The position numbers and the translations under genes are program-made. Source: an uncultured Prevotellaceae bacterium (GTDB lineage: Bacteria > Bacteroidota > Bacteroidia > Bacteroidales > Bacteroidaceae). Taken from it: a stretch of DNA of 64,000 nt. The DNA lies in NCBI GenBank assembly GCA_947167935.1, contig CAMVJU010000001.1:119494-183493 (forward strand), in the 5' to 3' direction. Below, one piece after another: positions 53,150-62,583 of this stretch. Numbering within the stretch: position 1 is the first letter of the stretch; each line of letters begins with the position of its first letter. The notes under the pieces are model-generated. The model was not told the origin of the DNA, searched no databases, and saw nothing but the letters and a program-made list of their open reading frames with translations.

Positions 53150-54628
53150 ATGGTTATGGCACAAACAGAAAACGGTAGCAAAGGCTACCTTATTGGCATC
53201 GTGATGGTAGCCGTTCTGGGCGGACTGCTCTTCGGCTACGACACGGCTGTTATCTCTGGCGCAGAGAAAGGTCTGCAGGCATTCTTCAAGGATGCACAGG
53301 ATTTTACTTATACAGACGGCTGGCATGGCTTTACATCGGCTAGCGCGCTGATTGGCTGCATCATCGGCTCGGCCCTCAGCGGCCTCTTGGCTACACGCCT
53401 GGGTCGAAAGAAGTCGCTCATCGTTGCAGGCTTGCTTTTCTTTGTCTCGGCGCTGGGCTCGATGACGCCTGAGTTCCTGTTCTTCGAGCATGGCAAGGCC
53501 ACCTTTTCGCTGCTGATCATGTTCAACATTTACCGCATCATCGGTGGCATCGGCGTGGGTCTGGCTTCAGCCATCTGCCCGATGTATATTGGTGAGGTGG
53601 CACCCTCGAACATTCGCGGTATGCTTGTCTCGTGGAACCAGTTTGCCATTATCTTCGGTCAGCTGGTTGTCTACTTCGTCAACTTCTTCATCCTGGGCGA
53701 CCATATCCAGCCGATTGTTGAAGAAATGGGCAAGGGACTGGCTGCCATCAATCCCGCTGCACAATGGACGGTGACAACTGGTTGGCGTTATATGTTCGGC
53801 TCTGAGGCTGTGCCTGCAGGACTATTCGCCCTGCTCATCTGCTTTGTACCTGAGACACCGCGCTATCTTGTCAGTATTGGCAAGGACGAGAAGGCATTGG
53901 GTATCTTGTCACGTATCAACGGCACGTTGAAGGCCCAGCAGATCCTGACTGAGATTAAGGAAACGATGGTTGTGAAGACGGAGAAGCTGATGACCTACGG
54001 TGCAATGTGCATCTTCATCGGCATCATGCTCTCGGTGTTCCAGCAGGCTGTCGGCATCAATGCCGTGCTCTACTATGCTCCGCGTATCTTCGGCGATATG
54101 GGTATGGACAACCCGATGATGATTACTGTCTTCATGGGCATCATCAACATCCTCTTTACCCTCGTGGCTATCTTCACCGTCGAGAAGTGGGGCCGCAAGC
54201 CTCTGCTCATTACCGGTTCGCTGGGTATGGCAGCAGGTGCCCTTGGTGTTGCTGTCACTTTCGGCCATGCAGGTTTGGAGTTTGTCACCGCAGCCTCGCT
54301 GCTCATCTACTCCGCTTCGTTCATGTTCTCGTGGGGTCCCATCTGCTGGGTGCTCATCGCCGAGATCTTCCCCAATACCATCCGTGGTGCTGCAGTGGCT
54401 ATCGCCGTGGCCTTCCAGTGGATTTTCAACTTCATCGTCTCTTCCACCTTCGTGCCTATGTTCAATATGCACCTGTCTGAGGGCGACGACTTCGGGCACT
54501 GGTTCACCTATGGCCTCTACGGCATTATCTGCGTTGTGGCTGCCCTCTTCGTCTGGAAGCTTGTGCCTGAGACCAAGGGCAAGACGCTGGAGGATATGAC
54601 TGCTATGTGGAAAAACAGGAAAAAATAA
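53150..54628 (+). CDS. Sugar porter of the MFS (XylE/AraE type)
   Basis: 492 aa (or 490 from the ATG at 53156) with 12 helices. Sugar-porter marks: GGLLFGYDTAVISGAE, RLGRKK, PETPRYL and VPETKGKT. A proton-linked pentose or hexose importer; the operon suggests L-arabinose (possibly xylose). Confidence 0.93.
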   Translation: MVMAQTENGSKGYLIGIVMVAVLGGLLFGYDTAVISGAEKGLQAFFKDAQDFTYTDGWHGFTSASALIGCIIGSALSGLLATRLGRKKSLIVAGLLFFVSALGSMTPEFLFFEHGKATFSLLIMFNIYRIIGGIGVGLASAICPMYIGEVAPSNIRGMLVSWNQFAIIFGQLVVYFVNFFILGDHIQPIVEEMGKGLAAINPAAQWTVTTGWRYMFGSEAVPAGLFALLICFVPETPRYLVSIGKDEKALGILSRINGTLKAQQILTEIKETMVVKTEKLMTYGAMCIFIGIMLSVFQQAVGINAVLYYAPRIFGDMGMDNPMMITVFMGIINILFTLVAIFTVEKWGRKPLLITGSLGMAAGALGVAVTFGHAGLEFVTAASLLIYSASFMFSWGPICWVLIAEIFPNTIRGAAVAIAVAFQWIFNFIVSSTFVPMFNMHLSEGDDFGHWFTYGLYGIICVVAALFVWKLVPETKGKTLEDMTAMWKNRKK

Positions 54629-54650
54629 ACCAATAAAAGAATAAAAAATT

Positions 54651-56414
54651 ATGGATTGGAACGCAAAAGAATTTATTTGGCTTGACTGGCTCGTTATGCT
54701 GTTAGGCATCGCGTGTGTCGTATGGCTTGTCTATCGTGCCATCAAGAAGGACAAAGAAAAGATGAAGGGTGCCGACTCGCAGGACTACCTGTTTGGTAAG
54801 GGCGAGCCCTGGTATGTGATTGGTATGGCTATCTTTGCCGCCAACATCGGCTCAGAGCACCTCGTAGGTCTGGCCGGTACTGGTGCCAAGGACGGTGTGG
54901 GTATGGCCCACTGGGAGATGCAGGGCTGGATGATTCTCATCCTTGGCTGGCTCTTCGTACCTTTCTATCAGTTGCTGAACAACAAGATGGGCAAAATTAT
55001 CACGATGCCCGACTTCCTGAAGTTCCGCTACACTAAGAAGACAGGCTCATGGCTGAGCATCATCACGCTGGTGGCCTACATCCTGACCAAGGTCAGCGTG
55101 ACGGCCTTCACTGGTGGTATCTTCTTCAACTATCTCTGGGGCCTGAACTTCTGGGTTGGTGCTCTCGGATTGATTTTCATCACCACCATCTTCACTGTCA
55201 TTGGTGGTATGAAGGGTGTGATGACAATGTCTACCATTCAGACACCTATCCTTATTGTCGGCTCTTTCCTCGTGCTTTTCCTTGGTTTGGCAGCCTTGGG
55301 TGGCGGTAGCATTGCTGAAGGCTGGAGCAATATGATGGCCTATTGTGAGACATTGCATGACGGATACGGCACAACGCACATGTTCCACTGGGAAGACATC
55401 AACGCATCAGGCAATCCCGACCCGCTCTACCATGAGTATCCAGGCTTTGTGGTATTCATCGGAGCCTCCATCATCGGTTTCTGGTACTGGTGTACTGACC
55501 AGCACATTGTTCAGCGTGTGCTTGGACAGCAGAAGGGTGAGAGCAATACGGAGGTGATGAAGCGTGCACGTCGTGGTTCTATCGCTGCCGGCTATTTCAA
55601 GCTTCTGCCCGTGTTCATGTTCCTGATTCCCGGAATGGTGGCTATTGCTTTGGCACAAGATCCTTCCAGTGGTATCACAATGGATATCACCAATAAGGAC
55701 GATACCGACGGCGCCTTCGCCATGATGGTGAAGAACATCCTGCCTGCAGGTGTGAAAGGTATTGTGACCATCGGCTTCCTCTGCGCACTTGTCACTTCGC
55801 TGGCTGCTTTCTTCAACAGCTGCGCTACGCTCTTCACCGAGGACTTCTACAAGCCTATGAAGAAGGGTCTGAGCGAGGCTCACTACGTGCTCGTTGGCCG
55901 TATCGCCACGGTGGCTGTCGTTGTGCTCGGCTTGGCATGGCTTCCTGTGATGAGAGGTATGGGTAATCTGTACAGCTATCTGCAGGGCATCCAGTCGTTG
56001 CTGGCTCCTGCTATGGTGGCTGTGTTCACATTGGGTATCCTGTCGAAGAAAATCAGTCCGAAGGCTGGTGAATGGGGCCTTATTGGTGGCTTCGTCATCG
56101 GCATGTTGCGACTTGTCACCAATGTCATTACTGATACTGGCTCCAAGGTGATGGAAGGCGGCTTCTGGGATGCTACCTCTTGGTTCTGGCAGACCAACTG
56201 GCTCGTCTTCGAGTGCTGGCTGCTGGTGTTCATCGTCTTGCTGATGGTGGTGGTGAGCTTCTTCACTCCCGCTCCTTCGAAGGAACAGGTGGAGGCTATC
56301 ACCTTCACGCCCGAATACCGCAAGCAGATTCGCGAGAGCTGGGGTGTCTGGGATATCGTTGGTACGCTGGGCGTCATCGCTCTTTGCGGACTCTTCTATG
56401 CATACTTCTTCTAA
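54651..56414 (+). CDS. Sodium:solute symporter (SGLT type)
   Basis: 587 aa with about 14 hydrophobic helices. NIGSEHLVGLAGTGAKDG and GFWYWCTDQHIVQRVLGQQK are the signature blocks of the SSS family sugar branch. A second uptake system beside the sugar porter, probably for the same or a related sugar. It lies 6 bp before araR. Confidence 0.93.
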   Translation: MDWNAKEFIWLDWLVMLLGIACVVWLVYRAIKKDKEKMKGADSQDYLFGKGEPWYVIGMAIFAANIGSEHLVGLAGTGAKDGVGMAHWEMQGWMILILGWLFVPFYQLLNNKMGKIITMPDFLKFRYTKKTGSWLSIITLVAYILTKVSVTAFTGGIFFNYLWGLNFWVGALGLIFITTIFTVIGGMKGVMTMSTIQTPILIVGSFLVLFLGLAALGGGSIAEGWSNMMAYCETLHDGYGTTHMFHWEDINASGNPDPLYHEYPGFVVFIGASIIGFWYWCTDQHIVQRVLGQQKGESNTEVMKRARRGSIAAGYFKLLPVFMFLIPGMVAIALAQDPSSGITMDITNKDDTDGAFAMMVKNILPAGVKGIVTIGFLCALVTSLAAFFNSCATLFTEDFYKPMKKGLSEAHYVLVGRIATVAVVVLGLAWLPVMRGMGNLYSYLQGIQSLLAPAMVAVFTLGILSKKISPKAGEWGLIGGFVIGMLRLVTNVITDTGSKVMEGGFWDATSWFWQTNWLVFECWLLVFIVLLMVVVSFFTPAPSKEQVEAITFTPEYRKQIRESWGVWDIVGTLGVIALCGLFYAYFF

Positions 56415-56420
56415 GCAGCG

Positions 56421-57098
56421 ATGACAGCGTATTACTTAGAACATCAGAAACTGTATGTTTCTGTTGACGTTATTGTCTTCGGATTCGAGGAGAACCGTCT
56501 GAAGGTGCTCATCGGACGACGGCAGATGGATCCTGGTCGTGGCGAGTGGAGCCTCTACGGAGGCTTCGTCGCCGCCGACGAGGGCATCGATGAGTGTGCA
56601 GAGCGCACGCTGCTGGAACTGACAGGCTTGAAGAAACTGTTCATCCGTCAGGTGGGAGCATTCGGCGCCATCGACCGTGACCCGGGCGAACGCGTCGTCT
56701 CCGTTGCCTACTACGCATTGATCAATGTGAAGGACTACAACGAGAAACTTCGCTTGAAGCACAATGTGGAATGGGTCGACGTCAACCAGCTCCCCACGCT
56801 CTATTCCGATCACAACGAGATGGTGTGTCAGGCCCTGCGCCGTATGCAGCTGAAGATGCGCACCGAGCCCATCGGCTTCCGTCTGTTGCCGCAGCTCTTC
56901 ACCCTAACGCAGCTACAGCGTCTCTACGAGGCCGTCAACGGACAGGAGATAGACAAGCGCAACTTCCGCAAGCGTATCAAGGACATGGACTTCATCGAGA
57001 AGACTGACCTCATCGACAAAGATTCGTCGAAGCGTGGAGCCGCTCTCTATCGCTTCAACAAGAAAGCTTACAAAGAAGATCCTAACTTCAAGTTGTAA
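56421..57098 (+). CDS. araR: NUDIX-type transcription regulator of arabinose use (AraR)
   Basis: 225 aa. An N-terminal NUDIX domain (about 8-145) has a degenerate box (GGFVAADEGIDECAERTLLELTGL), lacking the REXXEE metal residues, so it likely binds a ligand rather than hydrolysing it. A C-terminal winged helix (about 150-225, LTQLQRLYEAVNGQEIDKRNFRKRIKDMDFI) binds DNA. This is the build of NrtR-like AraR described in Bacteroides. It sits inside the operon it should control. Confidence 0.9.
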   Translation: MTAYYLEHQKLYVSVDVIVFGFEENRLKVLIGRRQMDPGRGEWSLYGGFVAADEGIDECAERTLLELTGLKKLFIRQVGAFGAIDRDPGERVVSVAYYALINVKDYNEKLRLKHNVEWVDVNQLPTLYSDHNEMVCQALRRMQLKMRTEPIGFRLLPQLFTLTQLQRLYEAVNGQEIDKRNFRKRIKDMDFIEKTDLIDKDSSKRGAALYRFNKKAYKEDPNFKL

Positions 57099-57101
57099 AC
57101 A

Positions 57102-57136
57102 ACAATTGATGATTGAAAATTGATAATTGACAATTA
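57102..57136. repeat. ATTGATAATTGACAATT-type spacer repeat
   Basis: Units of AATTGATAATTGA fill the araR-araD spacer up to the araD ATG. Confidence 0.6.
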
Positions 57137-57846
57137 TGTTAGAAGAACTCAAACAAAAAGTATTCAAAGCCAACCTCGACCTCGTCAAACAGGGGCTGGT
57201 CATCTTCACCTGGGGCAATGTCTCAGGCATCGACCGTGAGAAGGGCCTCGTCGTCATCAAGCCCAGTGGCGTTTCTTACGACGAGATGAAGGCTGAGGAC
57301 ATGGTGGTGGTTGACCTCGAAACTGGCAAGGTCGTTGAAGGCGACCTCAACCCGTCTTCCGACACGCCTACACATCTTGTATTATATAAGGCGTTCCCCA
57401 ACATCCAGGGTGTGGTGCACACGCACAGCACCTATGCTACCGCTTTTGCACAGGCAGGTCGCGACATTCCCAACATTGGCACTACTCACGCCGACTATTT
57501 CTACAAGGACATCCCCTGCACCCGCGACATGACGAAAGAAGAGGTGGAAGGCCAATATGAGCTGGAGACAGGTAATGTTATCGTGGACGAGATTCTGAAC
57601 ATCCGCAAAATCAACCCCGACCACACGCCTGCCGTCTTGGTGAAGAACCACGGCCCGTTCTCGTGGGGCACATCTCCCGACAACGCCGTGTATAACGCCA
57701 AGGTGATGGAGCAGTGCGCCAAGATGGCCTTCGTGGCTTTCAGCGTCAATCCCAACCTGACCATGAATCCGCTCCTCATCGAGAAACACTATAGCCGCAA
57801 GCATGGCCCCAACGCGTATTACGGCCAGAAAGGACAGAAACATTAA
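57136..57846 (+). CDS. araD: L-ribulose-5-phosphate 4-epimerase
   Basis: 236 aa. Class II aldolase fold: [21 protein letters not shown], the zinc motif [14 protein letters not shown] and the C-terminal EKHYSRKHG. It converts L-ribulose 5-phosphate to D-xylulose 5-phosphate. The ATG at 57136 is preferred over a TTG at 57127 that lies in the spacer repeat. Confidence 0.96.
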   Translation: MLEELKQKVFKANLDLVKQGLVIFTWGNVSGIDREKGLVVIKPSGVSYDEMKAEDMVVVDLETGKVVEGDLNPSSDTPTHLVLYKAFPNIQGVVHTHSTYATAFAQAGRDIPNIGTTHADYFYKDIPCTRDMTKEEVEGQYELETGNVIVDEILNIRKINPDHTPAVLVKNHGPFSWGTSPDNAVYNAKVMEQCAKMAFVAFSVNPNLTMNPLLIEKHYSRKHGPNAYYGQKGQKH

Positions 57847-57876
57847 CTTCATATTTACCTAAAAAACTAATACACT

Positions 57877-59409
57877 ATGTTCAAAGATTTAGAGATTTGG
57901 TGGGTAACTGGTGCACAGTTGCTCTACGGAGGCGACGCAGTGGTCGCAGTTGACGGACACTCAAAGGAGATGGTGGAAGGACTGAACAAGTCTGGCAACA
58001 TCCCTGTAAAGATTGTATATAAAGGTACGGCCAACAGCTCGAAGGAAGTAGAGCAGGTGATGCTGGCTGCCAACAACGACGAGAAGTGCGTGGGTATCAT
58101 CACATGGATGCACACCTTCTCGCCTGCCAAGATGTGGATCAAGGGCCTGCAGCAGTTGCAGAAGCCATTGCTCCACTTCCACACCCAGTACAACGCCGAG
58201 ATTCCCTGGAGTGACATCGACATGGACTTCATGAACCTCAACCAGAGCGCCCACGGCGACATCGAGTTCGGACACATCTGCACTCGTATGCGCGTGGCCC
58301 GCAAGGTGGTCTGCGGTTACTGGAAGGATGAGAAGGCTCAGAAGCAGATTGCCGTCTGGGCTCGCGTAGCTGCCGGTGTGGCCGATGCTCACAATGTGCG
58401 CTGCCTCATGTTCGGTATGAACATGAACAACGTGGCTGTGACCGACGGTGACCGTGTGGAGTTCGAGCAGCGTCTTGGCTATCACGTGGACTACTATCCC
58501 GTCAGCAGCCTGATGGATTACTTCAAGAAGGTGACCGATGCTGAGGCTGACGCTTTGGTTGAGGAGTACAAGAAGCTCTACACCATTAAGATTGACGAGA
58601 GCGGCGAGGCTGTTTACTGGGAGAAGGTGCACAACGCCGCCAAGGCCGAGATTGCCCTGCGCCGCGTGCTGAAGGATGAGGGCGCTACCGCCTTCACCAC
58701 CAACTTCGACGACCTCGGCGACGCCGACATCGACGATCCCAACTTCTGCGGCTTCGACCAGATTCCTGGCCTGGCTTCGCAGCGCCTGATGGAAGAGGGC
58801 TACGGCTTCGGCGCCGAGGGCGACTGGAAGACCGCCTGCCTCTATCGCACCCTCTGGGTCATCCAGCAGGGCATGCCCACCGGCTGCTCGTTCCTCGAGG
58901 ACTATACGCTCAACTTCGCCGGCGACCGCTCGTCGTGCCTCCAGAGCCACATGCTCGAGGTGTGCCCGCTGATTGCCACCGACAAGCCCAAGCTCGAGGT
59001 ACACTTCCTCGGCATCGGCATCCGCAAGCAGCAGACCGCCCGTCTCGTCTTCACCTCGAAGACCGGTCCTGGCATCAAGGCTACCGTTGTTGACCTCGGC
59101 AACCGTTTCCGTCTCATCTCACAGGAGGTGGAGTGCATCGAGCCCAAGCCCATGCCCAAGCTGCCCGTGGCATCTGCTCTTTGGATTCCCCAGCCCACCT
59201 TCGAGATTGGCGCTGCAGCCTGGATCCTCGCCGGCGGCACCCACCACTCAGCCTTCTCCTACGACATCAACGAGGAGTACTGGGAGGACTTCGCCGAGAT
59301 GCTGGGCATTGAGTATGTGAAGATCAACAAGCAGACCAACATCGCCGACTTCAAGCAGACCCTGCGCAACAACGAGGTCTACTACATGCTGAACAAGGCC
59401 CTGAAGTAA
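57877..59409 (+). CDS. araA: L-arabinose isomerase
   Basis: 510 aa, normal length. WWVTGAQLLYGG start, WMHTFSPAKMWI, HFHTQYNAEIPW, MNLNQSAHGDIEFG, and late metal-binding blocks (EDYTLNF, GGTHHSAFS). It converts L-arabinose to L-ribulose. Codon choice toward the 3' end is strongly biased, which suggests high expression. A terminator follows. Confidence 0.97.
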   Translation: MFKDLEIWWVTGAQLLYGGDAVVAVDGHSKEMVEGLNKSGNIPVKIVYKGTANSSKEVEQVMLAANNDEKCVGIITWMHTFSPAKMWIKGLQQLQKPLLHFHTQYNAEIPWSDIDMDFMNLNQSAHGDIEFGHICTRMRVARKVVCGYWKDEKAQKQIAVWARVAAGVADAHNVRCLMFGMNMNNVAVTDGDRVEFEQRLGYHVDYYPVSSLMDYFKKVTDAEADALVEEYKKLYTIKIDESGEAVYWEKVHNAAKAEIALRRVLKDEGATAFTTNFDDLGDADIDDPNFCGFDQIPGLASQRLMEEGYGFGAEGDWKTACLYRTLWVIQQGMPTGCSFLEDYTLNFAGDRSSCLQSHMLEVCPLIATDKPKLEVHFLGIGIRKQQTARLVFTSKTGPGIKATVVDLGNRFRLISQEVECIEPKPMPKLPVASALWIPQPTFEIGAAAWILAGGTHHSAFSYDINEEYWEDFAEMLGIEYVKINKQTNIADFKQTLRNNEVYYMLNKALK

Positions 59410-59428
59410 AACACATATTTTATAGAAT

Positions 59429-59462
59429 AGGAGCATTCGAACAATCGGATGCTCCTTTTTCA
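59429..59462 (+). terminator. Terminator of the ara operon
   Basis: AGGAGCAT pairs with ATGCTCCT around a 12-nt loop, then TTTTT, 20 bp after the araA stop. Confidence 0.85.
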
Positions 59463-59525
59463 TTTTGCAGCATAAAACTCAACAATAAAGTTGGGATAAC
59501 GCTTGGCGTTTCGCTTATTTCTTCG

Positions 59526-59533
59526 TATCTTTG
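59526..59533 (+). promoter_or_regulatory. -7 element of the ABC ATPase gene
   Basis: TATCTTTG, 22 nt before the ATG at 59556. Confidence 0.65.
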
Positions 59534-59555
59534 CAGCCGTTTAGCGATAATAGTT

Positions 59556-60299
59556 ATGATACAGATAAGCAATCTGAAGAAATCCTTCGGCGAGACCAAG
59601 GCCTGCGACATCCCGTCGCTGACCATCAACGACGGCGACCTGTTGGGACTCGTCGGTAACAACGGCGCCGGCAAGACCACGCTCTTCCGCCTCATGCTCG
59701 ACCTGCTGCAGGCCGACAGCGGTAATGTGACCTATACGTTCCCTTCCTCCGTAGACGGAGGGGTAGGGGAGGTGGTAGCTATCGACCCCTCGCAGTCGGA
59801 GGACTGGAAACAGTCCACCGCTGCACATATCGACGACAGCTTCCTCATTGACTATCTCACCCCCGAGGAGTATTTCGCCTTCCTGGCCAAGCTCAGCGGA
59901 ATGCCGCAGCACGAGGTCGACGAGCGACTGAAGGACTTCGAGCATTTCGCCGGCGGCGAGGTGCTGGGACAGAAGAAGCTCATCCGCAATCTCTCGGCAG
60001 GTAATAAGCAGAAGGTGGGCATCATCGCTGCCCTCATCCGTCAGCCCAAGCTGGTCATCCTCGACGAGCCCTTCAACTTCCTCGATCCCACCAGCCAGAG
60101 CATCCTTAAGCGCATGCTCACCGACTACAACAAACAGACGGGCGCCACCATCTTGCTGAGCAGTCACAACCTGCAGCACACCATCGATATTTCATCGCGT
60201 ATCGTGCTCTTAGAGAAGGGAGTTGTCATCAGCGATATCGTCAACGACAGCGACGAAGCCCGCCAGCAGCTGGTTGATTATTTCGAGGAAAAGGCATGA
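59556..60299 (+). CDS. ABC transporter ATP-binding protein
   Basis: 247 aa. Walker A GNNGAGKT (about 34-41), signature LSAGNKQKV, Walker B LVILDEPFNFLD, and the switch histidine in LLSSHN. The LSAGNKQ signature is of the drug/antibiotic or gliding-type exporter ATPases; no permease gene follows, so the partner is encoded elsewhere. A short repeat-derived insertion lies at residues about 62-74 (SSVDGGVGEVV). Confidence 0.9.
   Translation: MIQISNLKKSFGETKACDIPSLTINDGDLLGLVGNNGAGKTTLFRLMLDLLQADSGNVTYTFPSSVDGGVGEVVAIDPSQSEDWKQSTAAHIDDSFLIDYLTPEEYFAFLAKLSGMPQHEVDERLKDFEHFAGGEVLGQKKLIRNLSAGNKQKVGIIAALIRQPKLVILDEPFNFLDPTSQSILKRMLTDYNKQTGATILLSSHNLQHTIDISSRIVLLEKGVVISDIVNDSDEARQQLVDYFEEKA
59741..59775. 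repeat. CCTCCG-TAGA-CGGAGG palindrome inside the ABC ATPase gene
   Basis: A short hairpin of the same type as the two in tsaD, set in frame between the Walker A and signature regions. Confidence 0.65.
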
Positions 60300-60414
60300 G
60301 GAAAAGGTGAAAAATTGAAAAGGTGGATAACTGAAAAAGTGATAGAAAAATCAGCTAAAAGAAGATTTTTTGAAAAAAGAGAGCAAAAAATTTTCATATC
60401 CCACTGAAAATGAG

Positions 60415-60422
60415 TATCTTTG
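60415..60422 (+). promoter_or_regulatory. -7 element of the HU-like gene
   Basis: TATCTTTG, about 48 nt before the ATG. Confidence 0.65.
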
Positions 60423-60469
60423 CAGCCCGAAATTGAAAGATAGTATAAACATTAAAGAAAAACAACACC

Positions 60470-60754
60470 ATGACAAAGGCAGAAATAGTCAACTCTATTG
60501 CACAGCGCACTGGTATTGCAAAGCCCGAGGTGGCAGCTACCGTGGAGGCCCTGATGGAAGAAATCCGTAATAGCCTGGCCGTAAACAAGGAGAACGTTTA
60601 CCTGCGCGGCTTTGGCAGTTTCATCGTGAAGCATCGTGCCAAGAAGACAGCACGCAACATCTCAAAGAACACCACCCTCGTTATCGAGGCCCACGACTTG
60701 CCGGCTTTCAAACCCTGCAAGAGCTTCGTTGAGAAGATGACTCAGAACGGCTGA
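60470..60754 (+). CDS. HU/IHF-family DNA-binding protein
   Basis: 94 aa. MTKAEIVNSIAQRTGIAKPEV is the HU dimer helix; NVYLRGFGSFIVKHRAKKTARNISKNT is the DNA-gripping arm; FKPCKSFVEKM closes the fold. A nucleoid protein that bends DNA. It lies upstream of the COX24-like 29-mer and rng. Confidence 0.94.
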   Translation: MTKAEIVNSIAQRTGIAKPEVAATVEALMEEIRNSLAVNKENVYLRGFGSFIVKHRAKKTARNISKNTTLVIEAHDLPAFKPCKSFVEKMTQNG

Positions 60755-60798
60755 TCAAACACAGAACTCAGATAATCAATTATTTAAACATTACAAAA

Positions 60799-60888
60799 AT
60801 GCCTAACGGAAAAAAGAAGAAGGGCCACAAGATGGCTACGCACAAGCGCAAGAAGCGCCTGCGCAAGAACCGCCATAAGAGCAAGTAA
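60799..60888 (+). CDS. AURKAIP1/COX24-domain basic miniprotein
   Basis: 29 aa starting MPNGKKKKGHKMATHKRKKR and ending NRHKSK; more than half the residues are Lys, Arg or His. It is the Bacteroidetes version of the COX24/AURKAIP1 domain, whose mitochondrial relative is ribosomal protein mS38. A ribosome-bound role is likely but inferred. It lies 44 bp after the HU-like gene. Confidence 0.82.
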   Translation: MPNGKKKKGHKMATHKRKKRLRKNRHKSK

Positions 60889-60912
60889 ATGCGGCGGCAG
60901 AAAGAAAATGAA

Positions 60913-60967
60913 AGGAGCAGAGTCCGAGTACAGCCCGACGCTGTATGAGGTCACGCTCCTTTTTTGT
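60913..60967 (+). terminator. Hairpin terminator or attenuator upstream of rng
   Basis: AAAGGAGC pairs with GCTCC plus T run; an inner ACAGC/GCTGT helix strengthens it. It lies between the miniprotein and rng, so it may set how much rng is transcribed from the upstream promoter. Confidence 0.6.
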
Positions 60968-61005
60968 TGTTTACTATTTTTATTTCAAAGTTCAAGAGAG
61001 AAAAC

Positions 61006-62583
61006 ATGACAAGCGAAGTAATCATCGATGTCCAGCCCAAGGAAATCTCCATCGCCCTGCTTGAAGACAAGAGCCTGGTGGAGTATCAGAACGAGCCCCG
61101 CGAGGCCTCGTTTGCCGTGGGCAACATCTATCTGGGGCGCGTGCGCAAGCTCATGCCCGGACTCAACGCTTGCTTTGTCGATGTGGGAAGCGAGAAAGAC
61201 GCCTTCCTGCACTATCTTGACCTGGGACTACAGTTCAGCTCTTTCGAAAAGTACCTCAAGCAGGTACAGAGCGACCGCAAACGTCTTTATCCCATCCAGA
61301 AAGCCACCAATCAGCCCGAGCTCCCCAAGGACGGAACCATTCAGAACTACGTCAAGGTGGGGCAGGAGGTGATGGTGCAGATTGTGAAGGAGCCCATCAA
61401 CACCAAAGGCCCGCGCCTCACCTGCGATCTCAGCTTTGCAGGCCGCTACATGGTGCTCATCCCCTTTGGCGACAAGGTCTCCGTTTCAAGCAAGATCAAG
61501 CGCGGAGAGGAGCGCTCGCGACTCAAGCAGCTGGTGCAGAGCATGAAGCCCAAGAACTTCGGCGTCATCGTCCGCACCGTGGCTGAAGGCAAGCGTGCTG
61601 CCGAGCTCGACCAGGAACTCAAGGCGCTGTTGCGCCGATGGGAAGACATGATCACCCGTGTGCAGAAGACCGCACAGGCCCCGCAGCTCGTCTATGAGGA
61701 GGAGACACGAGCCGTGGCACTGCTGCGCGACCTCTTCAACCCCACCTACGACGGAATCTTTGTGAACGACGCCGAGATCCACCAGCAGATTCGCGACTAT
61801 GTCGGCATGATTGCACCTGAAAAGACCGACATCGTCAAGCTCTACAACGGCAACGTTCCCATCTTCGACAATTTCAACGTCACGAAGCAGCTCAAGTCAG
61901 GCTTCGGACGCACCGTCAACTACAAACGGGGAGCCTATCTCATCATCGAGCACACAGAGGCCATGCACGTGGTAGACGTCAACAGCGGTACACGCATCAA
62001 GAAAGAAAACGGACAGGAAGCCAACGCCTTGGAAACCAACCTCGGCGCTGCCGACGAGCTCGCCCGCCAGTTGCGACTGCGCGACATGGGCGGCATCATC
62101 GTCGTCGACTTTATCGACATGAATTTGGCCGAAGACCGGCAGATGCTCTACGAGCGCATGTGCGAGAACATGAAGAAAGACCGCGCACGCCACAACATCC
62201 TGCCACTCTCGAAGTTCGGCCTCATGCAGATCACCCGTCAGCGCGTGCGTCCCGCTATGGACGTCGCCGTCGACGAGAGCTGCCCCACATGCCACGGCAC
62301 CGGTAAGATCAAGTCCAGCATCCTGTTTACCGACCAGTTAGAGAGCAAGATCGACCGTCTCGTCAACAAGATAGGCATCAAGCGTTTCTCGCTGCACGTC
62401 CATCCCTATGTGGCAGCCTTCATCAACCAGGGAGTCTGGTCGCTGAAGCGCCGCTGGCAGATGAAGTACGGGTTGGGCATCCGCATCATTCCCAGTCAGA
62501 AGCTGGCCTTCCTGCAGTATGAGTTCTACGACTCGAATCGCCAGTTCATCGACATGCAAGAAGAACACGAGGTGGCCTCTTAA
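61006..62583 (+). CDS. rng: Ribonuclease E/G family endonuclease
   Basis: 525 aa from the ATG at 61006. S1 RNA-binding region (about 35-130, NIYLGRVRKLMPGLNACFVDVG), catalytic core with VDVNSGT and IIVVDFIDM, and the zinc-link CPTCHGTG. Cuts single-stranded A/U-rich RNA; acts in mRNA decay and rRNA ends. It has no long unstructured C-terminal scaffold, so it is the RNase G-like length. A terminator overlaps the stop. Confidence 0.95.
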   Translation: MTSEVIIDVQPKEISIALLEDKSLVEYQNEPREASFAVGNIYLGRVRKLMPGLNACFVDVGSEKDAFLHYLDLGLQFSSFEKYLKQVQSDRKRLYPIQKATNQPELPKDGTIQNYVKVGQEVMVQIVKEPINTKGPRLTCDLSFAGRYMVLIPFGDKVSVSSKIKRGEERSRLKQLVQSMKPKNFGVIVRTVAEGKRAAELDQELKALLRRWEDMITRVQKTAQAPQLVYEEETRAVALLRDLFNPTYDGIFVNDAEIHQQIRDYVGMIAPEKTDIVKLYNGNVPIFDNFNVTKQLKSGFGRTVNYKRGAYLIIEHTEAMHVVDVNSGTRIKKENGQEANALETNLGAADELARQLRLRDMGGIIVVDFIDMNLAEDRQMLYERMCENMKKDRARHNILPLSKFGLMQITRQRVRPAMDVAVDESCPTCHGTGKIKSSILFTDQLESKIDRLVNKIGIKRFSLHVHPYVAAFINQGVWSLKRRWQMKYGLGIRIIPSQKLAFLQYEFYDSNRQFIDMQEEHEVAS

